Shown: positions 34,671 through 43,673 of the stretch, one piece after another | How positions within the stretch are numbered: the stretch's first letter is position 1 | Layout: each line of letters begins with the position of its first letter | From: Saccharomonospora sp. CUA-673 | Lineage (GTDB): Bacteria; Actinomycetota; Actinomycetes; Mycobacteriales; Pseudonocardiaceae | Assembly: GCF_001942305.1 (NCBI RefSeq) | Contig: NZ_MKKE01000030.1 | Span: 1 to 52,431, forward strand | DNA: 52,431 nt | Reading direction: 5' to 3' | Notes under the pieces: generated by a model | What the model saw: the letters and a program-made list of their open reading frames with translations, nothing else | What the model was told of the DNA's origin: nothing | Databases searched by the model: none | Made by a program: the position numbers and the translations under genes

Positions 34671-35833
34671 CAATCCCTGCTTCCTGTCGTGGTTGTGATC
34701 AGCTCGGTGGCGCGGTCGATGTCGGCGGGGGTGCTCCAGCGACCGAGAGACAGCCGCAACGCGGACAGGCTCCGTTCGGCGTCGAGGCCCATCGCGGTCA
34801 GTACAGGTGAGGGCTGGTGGTCACCGGCGTGGCACGCGGAGCCGGTCGACGCGGCGATCCCCGGTGTCGCGGCGAGCAGGCTGTGCCCGGTCACCCCGAG
34901 GATGCTGATGTTGAGCGTGTTCGGCAGCCGCGCCGCCGCGGGCCCGTTGAGTTCCACCCGGCCGGGCAGTCGCGCGGCGAGCTGGTCGTGGAGCCGGTCG
35001 CGCAGGGTCTGGATGCGCTCGTGGCCTCCTGCTGCAAGGTCGGCGGCGGCGAGGTCGGCGGCGGTGCCCAGTGCGACGGCGAGGGCGACGTTTTCGGTGC
35101 CGGCGCGCAGGCCGTGTTCCTGTCCGCCGCCGTACACCAGGGGTTCCAGTGCCAGGCCGGGTCGGATGTAGAGGGCGGCGATGCCTTTGGGGGCATACAT
35201 TTTGTGCCCGACCACGGTGAGCAGGTCCACGTCGAGGGTGGTCACGTCGAGCGGGATCTTGCCGACGGTTTGGGCGGCGTCGCAGTGGAACACCGCGCCG
35301 TGGTCGTGGGTGAGGCGGGCCAGTTCCTCGATCGGTTGCAGGGCACCGGTTTCGTTGTTGGCGGCCATGATGGACACCAGCACGGTGCGGTCGGTGAACG
35401 CGGCGGCCAGCGCGGACGGGTCGACGAGCCCGTCGGCGTCAACGGGCAGGTAGGTGACCTCGGCGTCATGCCAGCGTTGCAGCGCTTGGCATGCCTGCAG
35501 GACGGCGGGGTGTTCGGTGGTCTGGGTGATCACGTGCGGCCGGTCGGTTCCGGAGGCCAGGACCACACCGCGGATGGCGAGGTTGTCGGCCTCGGAGCCG
35601 GAGCCGGTGAACACTATTCGTCCGTCTGGCGCGCTGAGCAGGGCGGCGACCTGGTCGCGTGCGTGCTCTAGTGCCGCGTGGGGCGTGGTGCCGTAGCGGT
35701 GGTCGCTGGAGGGGTTGCCGAATTCGCCGGTCAAATACGGCAGCGTCGCCTCGACGACTGTGGGATCAACGGGCGTGGTGGCGTTGTAGTCGAGGTAGAT
35801 CGGGCCCTCGGCTAGTCCACTAGGGATGGTCAC
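34670..35833 (-). CDS. Cysteine desulfurase (NifS/IscS family)
   Basis: A 387-residue PLP cysteine desulfurase: YLDYNATTPV at the N-terminus, FTGSGSEADNLAI, HCDAAQTVGK, the PLP lysine in GHKMYAPKG and the active-site loop STGSACHAG with the persulfide-carrying Cys. The short loop around the Cys suggests group I (NifS/IscS-like). The GTG at 35833 overlaps the MFS stop (GTGA) and has AGGAGA upstream. It makes enzyme-bound persulfide from cysteine, which fits the rhodanese and MBL enzymes of the same operon. Confidence 0.92.
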   Translation of the reverse strand: MTIPSGLAEGPIYLDYNATTPVDPTVVEATLPYLTGEFGNPSSDHRYGTTPHAALEHARDQVAALLSAPDGRIVFTGSGSEADNLAIRGVVLASGTDRPHVITQTTEHPAVLQACQALQRWHDAEVTYLPVDADGLVDPSALAAAFTDRTVLVSIMAANNETGALQPIEELARLTHDHGAVFHCDAAQTVGKIPLDVTTLDVDLLTVVGHKMYAPKGIAALYIRPGLALEPLVYGGGQEHGLRAGTENVALAVALGTAADLAAADLAAGGHERIQTLRDRLHDQLAARLPGRVELNGPAAARLPNTLNISILGVTGHSLLAATPGIAASTGSACHAGDHQPSPVLTAMGLDAERSLSALRLSLGRWSTPADIDRATELITTTTGSRD

Positions 35834-37133
35834 GGCGTGTCTTTCTCCTGTAGTGGAACGGGTTCGGCACGCTGGCCGCGCGGGTGTGTCTCGTACATGC
35901 GCGCCGCGACGATCAGGCCGGAGGCAGCGGTGATCGCGGCGACCACCCACACCGCCGCGCGGATGCCCCAGAGATCGGCGACGATCCCGGAGAGCAGGGC
36001 ACCGACGGCGAACCCGCCGTCGCGCCAGAGCCGGTAGACCCCGACCGCGCGGGCCCGCCAGGCCGGATGGGCGACATCGCCGATGGTGGCCAGCAGCGTC
36101 GGATAGACCATCGCGGTACCCGCGCCCAGCAGCACCGCGGCCACCGCCCAGAGCGTGAACGTGTCGGCCAGCGCGATAAGGCTAATGCCGCGGCTTGGAC
36201 GAGCATTCCGGTGGTGATGAGGTGTTTGCGGCCCCACCGGTCCGACAGCGGACCGGTGATCAGTTGTCCCAGGCCCCACACGGCCGGGTAGAGCGCGGCG
36301 AGGATTCCGATCCGGGCGACCGACAGCCCGGCCGCGGTGAACAGGATCGGGAACAGTCCCCACGCGAGGCCGTCGTTGAGGTTGTTGACCATCCCGGCCT
36401 GGCTGGCCGCGGACAGGGCGGGTTCGCGCACGCTGGTGTGGGCGAAGACCTGCCTGTTGGTCAGTTCGGAGTGCAGGTGGTCGTGGCGGCCGTCGGCGCG
36501 GGTGGTGTGCTGGGCGGCTTCCACGCGGGCGTGCTCGCGGGTCTCGCGGACCACTAGCACGGACAGCCCGAGGCCGAGCGCGACGTAGGACAGGCCGAGC
36601 AGGAACGGCGCTGGCCGCAGCCCGTAGCGGGCGGCGAGGTATCCGGTCGCCACGGCGGTGACCGCGACCGCGAGGTATCCGGCGGCCTCGTTCAGGCCCA
36701 TCGCCAAGCCGCGGCGGGAGGGGCCCGCGAGGTCGATCTTCATGATCACGGTGGTGGACCAGGTAAGTCCCTGGTTGATCCCGAGCAGGACGTTGGCGGC
36801 CACGACCCAGCCCCACGAGGGCGCCCAGATCAGCATCAGCGGCACCGGAATCGCGATCAGCCATCCGGCGACGAGCACCGGTTTACGGCCGAACCGGTCC
36901 GACCACGTGCCCGCGAAGTAGTTGGTGGCGGCCTTGGTGGCGCCGAAGGCCAGCACGTAGGTCAGCAGGAACGTGTAACCGGTCAGGTGAAAGGTCTGCT
37001 CGGCCAACGGGGACAGCACGGTGCGTTCCTGCCCGAGCACACCACCGACCAGCGCGTTGACCGCGACCAGCAGGCTGAACTGGGCGAGGTTGGCGCGGAT
37101 CCCCAGCCGCGGGCTTCCGATGGCGCGGCTCAT
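35830..37133 (-). CDS. MFS transporter, frameshifted
   Basis: A 12-helix major facilitator of about 430 residues. The loop 2-3 motif is TWSDRFGRKPVLV and the repeat in the second half is GPLSDRWGRKHLIT. A one-base loss at about 36180-36190 splits helix 9; the second frame resumes with ISLIALADTFTLWAVAAVLLGAG and runs to 35830. The ATG at 37133 overlaps the MBL-rhodanese stop (ATGA), and its own stop overlaps the desulfurase GTG. The substrate is unknown; in this operon a sulfur compound or drug is a fair guess. Confidence 0.83.
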
Positions 37134-38488
37134 GTGCCGGTCTCCAGCCGGTGGCCGGTGACGGTGGCCCAGTCGTCGGGGCCGCCGGTGAGCACGGCGA
37201 GGTCGCGGTGGCCAGCGCGTTCGAGCAGGCTGGCCGCACCCATCGCCCGCTCCCCGTGTCCGCACATCACCACCAGCGGCTCGCCGGGCACGTCCTGGGC
37301 GCGGCCGGCGAGCTCACCCAGCTCGACGTGCAGGGCGCCGGGCAGATGCCCGGCGGCGAACTCCGGTTCCTGACGGATGTCGAGGACCGGCGCGTCGACC
37401 TCGTCGGGACGCACGAGCCGAGTGCTGGTGGTGGGGTATTCGGCGGCGGTCCAGGCGTCCAGGCCGCCGGTGAGTTCTCCGGCGAGGTTGCCATAGCCGA
37501 TCTTGGCGGCCTGCCACGCGATCTCCGCCGGGTCCTGATCAGGGCGGCGCACGATGATCAACGGCTGGTCGTGCGGGGCCAGCCACCCCAGCCAGGACGC
37601 GAACACCGGCCGCAGCGGGATGGACACCGCACCCGGTATGTGGGCGGCGGCGAAGTCGGCGACCGGCCGCACGTCGACCGCCGCCGCGCCCTGCGCCAGC
37701 AGCGCCCGCACCTCGGCGACGCTGAGCGGCGCGAGCGCCGGAGGCTGGTCGAGCACGGCGGGGCCGCGGCGGTTGATCTCGCCCAAGCGCAGGAAGTACG
37801 GCGGGAAGCTGCCCAGCGAGCCGAGCAGCGCGGCGACGAAGGCGTCCTCGTCGGCGGCGCGCAACAGCGGGTTGGTGGCCTTCTCCCGGCCGATAGTGCT
37901 GGTGCGTTCGGCGCCGGGCGGGGCGGAGCAGAACGAGCCGGCACCGTGGGTGGGCCACACCACCACGTCGTCCGGAAGTTCAGCAAGCCGCCGCAACGAG
38001 GCGTACTGGGCGCGGGCCAGCGCCTCGGTCTGCTCAGGCGAGACGAGGTCGGTGCGGGCCGCCGCGCCCACCAGCAGCGAGCCACCGGTGAACACCCCGA
38101 CCGGCTTGTCACCATCGAGCAGCAGGAACGACAGGTGCTCGTGGGTGTGGCCCGGTGTGCCCAGTGCCCGCAGCCGCAGCCCGCCGAGGTCGACCTCGTC
38201 ACCGTCGCGCAGCCCGCTGTGGGTGAACTCGCGGTGTCCGGCGGCCGAGGCGAGTACCTGCGTGCCCTCGGTCGCGGACAGCTGGCGGGCGCCGGAGAGG
38301 AAGTCCGCGTGCAGATGGGTGTCGGCGGCGAACGCCACCGTCAACCCGCGGCGCCGGGCGAGGCGCGAGGACTCCCGCAGGTCGAGGCTGACGTCGACCA
38401 CCATCGCCCGGCCATCACCGAGGTCGAGCAGGTAGGCGGAATTGCCCAGTCCCTCGTCAACGAGCGGGACGATGTCGATCGTGCTCAC
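37130..38488 (-). CDS. MBL-fold persulfide dioxygenase-like enzyme with two rhodanese domains
   Basis: A 452-residue fusion. Residues about 1-235 form a metallo-beta-lactamase fold of the ETHE1/CstB kind, with DTHLHADF (the last metal His of HxHxDH is Phe) and GTPGHTHEHL. A first rhodanese domain (about 255-345) has no Cys in its active loop. A second (about 355-450) has MCGHGERA, with the catalytic Cys. The architecture resembles proteins that oxidise and transfer persulfide sulfur. The GTG at 38488 follows GGAGGTG. It leads a four-gene coupled operon, divergent from the ArsR-rhodanese gene. Confidence 0.87.
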   Translation of the reverse strand: MSTIDIVPLVDEGLGNSAYLLDLGDGRAMVVDVSLDLRESSRLARRRGLTVAFAADTHLHADFLSGARQLSATEGTQVLASAAGHREFTHSGLRDGDEVDLGGLRLRALGTPGHTHEHLSFLLLDGDKPVGVFTGGSLLVGAAARTDLVSPEQTEALARAQYASLRRLAELPDDVVVWPTHGAGSFCSAPPGAERTSTIGREKATNPLLRAADEDAFVAALLGSLGSFPPYFLRLGEINRRGPAVLDQPPALAPLSVAEVRALLAQGAAAVDVRPVADFAAAHIPGAVSIPLRPVFASWLGWLAPHDQPLIIVRRPDQDPAEIAWQAAKIGYGNLAGELTGGLDAWTAAEYPTTSTRLVRPDEVDAPVLDIRQEPEFAAGHLPGALHVELGELAGRAQDVPGEPLVVMCGHGERAMGAASLLERAGHRDLAVLTGGPDDWATVTGHRLETGT

Positions 38489-38568
38489 CTGGCACCTCCG
38501 TCGCTTCGCGGGCGGGTTGGTTCCCGCATGAGACTGTTCTACACTATTCCAAGGATGATTGGAGAATC

Positions 38569-39222
38569 ATGGGTGATCGGGACGCGAAGACGGCGTTGTT
38601 CGAGCAGTTCGCCCGCGTGGGGAAGGCCCTGGGCAGTGGCAAACGGCTGGAATTGCTGGACCTGCTGGCACAGGGTGAGCGCACGGTCGAGTCGCTGGCA
38701 CGGGCCGCCGAACTCGGGCTGACCACGGCCTCGGCGCACCTGCAAACCCTCAAGCAGGCCAACTTGGTGACGACCCGCCGTGACGGCACCAAGATCTACT
38801 ACCGGCTCGCCGGAGATGACGTCGCCGCGCTGTACGCGCTCGTCCAGGCCGTGGCCGTCGAGCACCTCGTCGACGTGGAGGCCGCACGCGCCGTCTATCT
38901 CGGGCCAGAGACCGAGGAGGTCACACGCGAGGAGCTGCTGCGACGGGTCCATTCCGGCGGCGCCACCGTGATCGACGTGCGTCCGCGCGAGGAGTACACC
39001 GCCGGGCACATCCCCGGCGCGGTGTCGATTCCACTGGAGGATCTCGCCGAGCGCTTGGCTGAACTTCCCCTCGATCAGGAGATCGTCGCCTACTGCCGCG
39101 GCGCCTACTGCGTGTTCGCCCACGACGCGGTCCGCCTGCTCACCGCAGCCGGTCGCCCGGCTCGCCGGTTGGCCGACGGCATGCTCGAATGGCGCTTGGC
39201 CGACCTACCGGTGGCAACCTGA
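38569..39222 (+). CDS. ArsR-type regulator fused to a rhodanese domain
   Basis: A 217-residue protein. Residues 10-100 are an ArsR-type winged helix (VESLARAAELGLTTASAHLQTL) and residues 115-215 a rhodanese domain with the active loop YCRGAYCVFA. This fusion likely senses reactive sulfur by Cys chemistry in the rhodanese pocket. It is divergent from the MBL-rhodanese operon by 80 bases and should control it. ATTCCAAGGATGATTGGAG (38546-38564) upstream has imperfect dyad symmetry and may be its operator. GGAGA precedes the ATG. Confidence 0.9.
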   Translation: MGDRDAKTALFEQFARVGKALGSGKRLELLDLLAQGERTVESLARAAELGLTTASAHLQTLKQANLVTTRRDGTKIYYRLAGDDVAALYALVQAVAVEHLVDVEAARAVYLGPETEEVTREELLRRVHSGGATVIDVRPREEYTAGHIPGAVSIPLEDLAERLAELPLDQEIVAYCRGAYCVFAHDAVRLLTAAGRPARRLADGMLEWRLADLPVAT

Positions 39223-39294
39223 CCAAGATTTTCAGGCGCGGTGTCGAATCGGGCGCGTTGTCAGTCGTCTCCTGAGCAAGGAGACGTTGAGCTG

Positions 39295-39552
39295 GCTGTA
39301 TCGCGCCATCGCTCTACACACCACGTGGCCGGCTCCGAGGCCGCACTGACTGATCTGTCCACATTGGATGATGCACTGGACCATTGCCACCGCTATCACG
39401 CCACCCGCGCAGAGCCGCTGCGCGAGCTCGGCCACTCCGGGCAGGCCCAGGCCGCCGAGCGCCGCGCGCTGGAGCTGACCGCCCACCCGATCGATCAATC
39501 CCTGTTGCGGCAACGCATCTCGACAGCTAGCTACCCTCCGTCGCTGGTTTGA
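39295..39552 (+). pseudogene. C-terminal remnant of an ECF sigma factor (ECF42/SigJ-like)
   Basis: A short open stretch whose latter part (LDHCHRYHATRAEPLRELGH, then AAERRALELTAHPIDQSLLRQRI) matches the C-terminal TPR-like extension of long ECF sigma factors, where HATRADLLRRLGR and RALELT are common. The sigma-2 and sigma-4 DNA-binding regions are absent, so only the tail of a once longer gene survives. It fills the gap between the ArsR-rhodanese and methyltransferase genes and suggests recombination at this point. Exact ends are uncertain. Confidence 0.6.
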
Positions 39553-40165
39553 CGGCCGCGACCCGCTCCACCATGCCGGCCTTGAGCCGCTCCTGTCGTT
39601 GGATGATCAACCCGGCCTCCTCGACCAGCGGCAGTGGACGACGGGTTTGGTAGTCGCCCAGCATCCGCACGGTCAACTTCTCCAGCAACCATTGCCCAGC
39701 CCGGATCAGGCGGTGGTGGCTGCCGACGTGGTCGAGCAGCAAGAGCGTCCCGTCGGGACGCAGGACCCGGTGCATCTCGGTGATCGCTGCCCGCTCGTCG
39801 GGGAATCCGCACAGCCCGAGGGTGCACACCACGGTGTCGAACGAGGCGTCCGGGAACGGCAACGCCTGCGCGTCGCCCTCGCGCAGGTCGATCTCGTGGC
39901 CCAGCTCGGCCGCGCGAGTGCGGGCGATCTCCAGCATGGCGGGGCTGAAGTCGATCCCGGTCAACCGCACCGCGTCCGGATAGAACGCCAGGTTCAGACC
40001 GGTGCCCACCGCCACGTCCAGCACATCGCCGTGGGCCTGCGAGCACACCCATTCCCGACCGCCGCCGAACTGCACCCGCTCGACGAACCCGATATCGCGG
40101 TCATACCGCGGCGCGTACTTGTCCCACTTCTCCCGTAACCGGTCAACGCTCAGTGCCTTACTCAT
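39527..40165 (-). CDS. Class I SAM-dependent methyltransferase (UbiE/Methyltransf_11 type)
   Basis: A 212-residue methyltransferase with motif I VLDVAVGTGLNLAFYP, motif post-I TGIDFSPAML, motif II FDTVVCTLGLCGFPD and motif III EMHRVLRPDGTLLLLDH. It belongs to the phospholipid/UbiE-like group. The ATG at 40165 overlaps the end of the TetR gene by eight bases, so the two are an operon. The substrate is unknown; a small molecule or lipid handled by the adjacent P450 is possible. Confidence 0.88.
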   Translation of the reverse strand: MSKALSVDRLREKWDKYAPRYDRDIGFVERVQFGGGREWVCSQAHGDVLDVAVGTGLNLAFYPDAVRLTGIDFSPAMLEIARTRAAELGHEIDLREGDAQALPFPDASFDTVVCTLGLCGFPDERAAITEMHRVLRPDGTLLLLDHVGSHHRLIRAGQWLLEKLTVRMLGDYQTRRPLPLVEEAGLIIQRQERLKAGMVERVAAVKPATEGS

Positions 40166-40889
40166 CGCCTTGTCCCTTCGTCGATACCAGTCCGTGGGTG
40201 AGCAGCCCGGCGAGCGTGGCGGCCACGACCTCCGGCGGCGGCAGCTCGCGATCATCTGGATCAACACGGGCGGGATCCCAGTGCAAGTGCACCGCCCACA
40301 ACACGCAGGTCTCCAAGATCGTGCGCGCCACCACGGGCGCCGGCCCCGGCAGACGCACTGCCCTGCTGGCCGCGCGACGCGTCAGATACTCGGTCAGCAC
40401 GGCGACCTGTCCTGCCCGGCCGACCCCGAACCACACCTCGCCGAGATCCGGCAGCTCCGGCGCGCACCGGTCGACCAGCTTGATACTCACCCGATGCCGC
40501 GCCAGCCGCCGGTACAGATCGATGATGATCTCGGTCAGCTCCTCGGCGATCGGCACCCGCCGACGCCCAGCCACCGCCTGCACCAGCCGCAGTTCGGCCA
40601 CCTCGCCGCGGAGCCGATCGGCCACCAGCGCCGCCACCTCGCCCGCCACGGGGGTCGGCACCGGCAACTCGGCCAACTCGGGCAGCGGGTCCACACCGTC
40701 GGCGTAGCGCACCGCGGCGGCCAGCAACGCGGCCTTGCTCTCCACGTATCCGTACACGGTGCCCTTTGCCACCCCCAACCGGTCGGCGACATCCTGCATC
40801 TGCGTGCGTTGGAAACCTTGCGCGATGAACGTCTCAGCCGCTGCCGAAACCAGGCGCGGGAAGAACTCCGCCGACCGAACCCTGGGCAT
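40158..40889 (-). CDS. TetR-family regulator
   Basis: A 243-residue TetR regulator: helix-turn-helix MQDVADRLGVAKGTVYGYVESK (about residues 31-52, quoted as overlapping short motifs DVADRLGVAKGTVY) and a long ligand-binding domain. A near-perfect palindrome lies 13 bases upstream of its ATG, fitting autorepression. It is co-transcribed with the methyltransferase; the P450 gene upstream runs in the same direction and may be under the same control. Confidence 0.9.
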   Translation of the reverse strand: MPRVRSAEFFPRLVSAAAETFIAQGFQRTQMQDVADRLGVAKGTVYGYVESKAALLAAAVRYADGVDPLPELAELPVPTPVAGEVAALVADRLRGEVAELRLVQAVAGRRRVPIAEELTEIIIDLYRRLARHRVSIKLVDRCAPELPDLGEVWFGVGRAGQVAVLTEYLTRRAASRAVRLPGPAPVVARTILETCVLWAVHLHWDPARVDPDDRELPPPEVVAATLAGLLTHGLVSTKGQGDE

Positions 40890-40901
40890 CTCGCAACAAT
40901 A

Positions 40902-40920
40902 ACTGACCGACCCGGTCAGT
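40902..40920. promoter_or_regulatory. TetR operator palindrome
   Basis: ACTGACCGACCCGGTCAGT has perfect 8-bp arms around a 3-base centre. It lies 13 bases upstream of the TetR gene start at 40889 and just beyond the P450 stop. It is a classic TetR-type site. Confidence 0.85.
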
Positions 40921-40934
40921 CAAGGCTGGAGCAG

Positions 40935-42109
40935 TTACCACTGCACCGGGAGTGCGGTCAGTCCACCGGTCAGCACGTCGCGCCGCATGGTCAACTCCTC
41001 CACATCGACGGCCAGCCGCAAGGTCGGGAACCGTGCGGCGAGTTGGGAGAACACCACCTGGAGCTCGATGCGGGCCAGTGGCGCGCCGATGCAGTACCGC
41101 GCGCCGTGCCCGAAGGTGAGGTGCGCGGCGGCCGAGCGCGTGATGTCCATCCGGTCCGGATCAGCAAAGACGGCCGGGTCGTGGTTGGCCGCGCCGTTGT
41201 CCAGCAGCACCAACTCGCCTGCCCGGATGATAACTCCGTCGATCTCCAGGTCGGTCCGGGCGTAGCGGGGAATCCCGCCGCCCCCCTTGCCGGCGCCCGC
41301 AACATCTCCTCGACCGCGTTCGGCACCAGGGCCGGGTCGTTCACCAAGCTCTGCCACTGCTCAGGGTTGGTCAGCAACGCCAGTGCGCCCAGGCCGATCT
41401 GGACCACCGTGGTCTCGTGTCCGGCGAACAGCAACGCCATAGACATCCCCGCGGCCTCGACGTCGGAGACGCCCTCGGTCGCGCACAGTCGGGAGATGAC
41501 GTCGTCAGCGGGCTCGGTCCGCTTGCGGGCGACCAGCTTCTGGCCGTACGCGAACAGCTCACCCAACCCCTGTTCCGACCGGGCGCGATCGCGGACGTTG
41601 GCGGCGTCGGCGGTCCAGGCGCGGAACTGGTCACGGTCCTCGTAGGGCACGCCGAGCAGCTCGCAGATCACCAGGATCGGCAGCGGCACCGCCACCGCGG
41701 CCTGCAGATCCGCGGGATGCCCGTGCTCGGCCAACTCGTCCAGCAGTAGCGCGGTCAGGGCCTCGACCCTGGGGCGCAGGGCACGCAGGTGCTTGGGCGA
41801 GAAGTGCGGCTGCAGCAGCGACCGCATCCGGGCGTGGTCGCTCTTCTCGGTGGCGAAGTTGCCCAGCGGCCCGCCGAACAACGCCGACTCCCCGGTCCGC
41901 GCCGCGGTCTCCGGTGCCGGATGGGCGCGGCCCAGCCGGTCGTCGTCCAGCAGCCGCCGCACCTGCGCATGACCGGTGACCAGCCACGCCTCGTCCCCCA
42001 CCGCGGTGCGAACCCGGTGGACCGGACCCTGGGACTGCAACTCCCGCAGCCGGGGCGCGACCCGCAACGGATCTACCTGCTCGAACGGCAACTGAACCGT
42101 GGCGCTCAT
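40935..42109 (-). CDS. Cytochrome P450, frameshifted
   Basis: A bacterial soluble P450 of about 390 residues. Motifs are the I-helix AGHETT, the K-helix ExxR in VEEMLRA, and the heme loop FGHGARYCIG with the thiolate Cys. A one-base loss at about 41296-41304 shifts the frame just after the K helix; the second part resumes AGKGGGGIPRYA and is complete. The ATG at 42109 has GGAGG 5 bases upstream. It is divergent from a TetR gene and upstream of a TetR/methyltransferase operon, so it probably modifies a small molecule sensed by one of these regulators. Confidence 0.85.
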
Positions 42110-42133
42110 CGCGACCTCCATCATTACACAGCA

Positions 42134-42168
42134 CTTGTACAAGACGACTTCAACAACGTACTTGTATA
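42134..42168. promoter_or_regulatory. Operator-like repeats between the P450 and TetR genes
   Basis: CTTGTACAAG (42134-42143) is a perfect 10-bp palindrome, and the similar TACTTGTATA lies 26 bases away (42159-42168). Both sit in the 89-base gap between the divergent P450 (start 42109) and TetR (start 42199) genes, the natural place for TetR binding. Confidence 0.6.
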
Positions 42169-42198
42169 GTCTGCCTTTAACAAGAGGAGGTTGATGCG

Positions 42199-42807
42199 AT
42201 GGCAGCCGCCCGACAATCCACGCAGCCCGCGTCGGAAAGTCAGCCGGAACGTGTCCGGCGTATGCCCCGCGCAGAGCGGCGCGAGCAGATACTCGACGCG
42301 GCCACCCGCGCGTTCGCCCGCACCGGGTTCACCGCCACCGGCCTCGACGACATCGCAGCGGAGGCCGGCGTCACGCATGTAATCCTCTACCGACACTTCG
42401 CGTCGAAGAACGACCTGTACCGAGCGGTGCTGGACCGCGCCTGCACCCGACTCGGCGACGCCGTCGGGACCGAGACCTACGACGAGGGCAGCATTCCCGC
42501 GCTGCTGCGCGCCGCCGCGGCCGACCCTGAAGGATTCCGGCTGCTGTTCCGCCATGCGGTCAGGGAGTCAGAGTTCCGCGATGTGATCGACCGGATCCGG
42601 TTGGCCTCGACCGAAATCGCCCACCGCCACCTCGCCGACACGATCCCGGACGGCCCCTGGCAGAACTGGGCGGCCCGACTGATCCCCACCCTCACCCTCG
42701 AAGCCGTCATCGCCTGGCTCGACACCGGCCAACCCGACCCCGACCACGCCGCCAACCGCATCGGGCAGGCCATCCAGGGCGTGATCCAAGCTGCTCAGAC
42801 CGGCTGA
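42199..42807 (+). CDS. TetR-family regulator, divergent from the P450 gene
   Basis: A 202-residue TetR regulator with a polar N-terminal extension, then RAERREQILDAATRAFAR and a helix-turn-helix around LDDIAAEAGVTHVILYRHFASK (read as DIAAEAGVTHVILYRHF). The C-terminal ligand domain is ordinary. GAGGAGG precedes the ATG by 8 bases. Placement across a shared promoter region with CTTGTACAAG-type sites suggests that it represses the P450 gene. Confidence 0.9.
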   Translation: MAAARQSTQPASESQPERVRRMPRAERREQILDAATRAFARTGFTATGLDDIAAEAGVTHVILYRHFASKNDLYRAVLDRACTRLGDAVGTETYDEGSIPALLRAAAADPEGFRLLFRHAVRESEFRDVIDRIRLASTEIAHRHLADTIPDGPWQNWAARLIPTLTLEAVIAWLDTGQPDPDHAANRIGQAIQGVIQAAQTG

Positions 42808-42901
42808 ACACACAGTGGACCGTCCAGCAACTGCCTCACCGCGCGTTCGCGCTCGACCGCGGCACGTTGCCAGACTGCCTACTGGTCCGGCTCGACATCA
42901 C

Positions 42902-43669
42902 CTATCCCTCGGCATCGGGTGATCGGTCCGAGTCCGGGTGCTCTGAGAGCTGATCGACAACCAGCGTGATCAGCTCTTCCAGGCTCTGAGGGCCGGTCGC
43001 GGCGATACTGGCCCCGGCGGTGACCGGTTCGTCCGGGCGCTCGGTGGGCGCGAACAGGGACGGCAGCGGCGGCCACCTCAACGTGGCCAGCAGCATGACG
43101 ATGTCGGGGTCGCTGGTTGATCCAGGCTCGATGGTTTCGCACCGGCGCAAAACCGCGTTCAACTCCGTGACGATGGGCGTCAGGGCCATTCGGTCATGGC
43201 CTGCGAGCACCTCACCCGTGTCAGAGTCGATCGCGCGGAACGGGGCCGGCTGTTGCGTGAACTCCTCCTCGGCCAGGTCTGCCCACGACTGCGGGATGCG
43301 CTGGTCGCGGACAAGGTCGTCGATGCGTTCGTCGAAGTGATCGGCGGAATCCCGGACCTTCCTGTCCCGGAGGGCTGAGGTGTCGCTGATCATAAGCTCT
43401 GTTCGCAGTCGATCGGCGCGGAAGCGACGCCAACGGGACTTGAGATCGGCTCCCTCGGCTCTGACGGGCCACAACAGCTTGCTGATGATGGCGGTCGCGG
43501 TGAGGAACGACTGGACCGCCGGCCACGCCTCGACACGCCGCTGCGGATCCCGGCTGAGACTGAGAGCCTGTTGCACCGCGGCCAGGGCATAACTCGCCTG
43601 CCGCACGATCTCGGCGACGTAGAACCGCCGGGCTCCCGATGCCCAGCGCAGCTCCCAGTCATCGCTCAC
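42902..43669 (-). CDS. HEPN-like hypothetical protein with R-x4-H motif
   Basis: A 255-residue, strongly helical protein of no firm family. The central segment LRDRKVRDSADHFDERID contains R106-x4-H111, the spacing of the catalytic motif of HEPN ribonucleases, within the helical surroundings expected of that fold. The C-terminal about 50 residues are low-complexity and acidic. It starts 4 bases after the repaired stop of its upstream partner gene, so the two form an operon. In a region with other defence-type genes, an RNase effector is a reasonable hypothesis, but the match is by motif only. Confidence 0.55.
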   Translation of the reverse strand: MSDDWELRWASGARRFYVAEIVRQASYALAAVQQALSLSRDPQRRVEAWPAVQSFLTATAIISKLLWPVRAEGADLKSRWRRFRADRLRTELMISDTSALRDRKVRDSADHFDERIDDLVRDQRIPQSWADLAEEEFTQQPAPFRAIDSDTGEVLAGHDRMALTPIVTELNAVLRRCETIEPGSTSDPDIVMLLATLRWPPLPSLFAPTERPDEPVTAGASIAATGPQSLEELITLVVDQLSEHPDSDRSPDAEG

Positions 43670-43673
43670 TCGA

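Noticed and set aside
37151..38722. Long plus-strand open frame opposite the MBL-rhodanese gene
   Set aside because: Shadow of a well-supported enzyme on the other strand. It also runs through the divergent promoter and the start of the ArsR-rhodanese gene.
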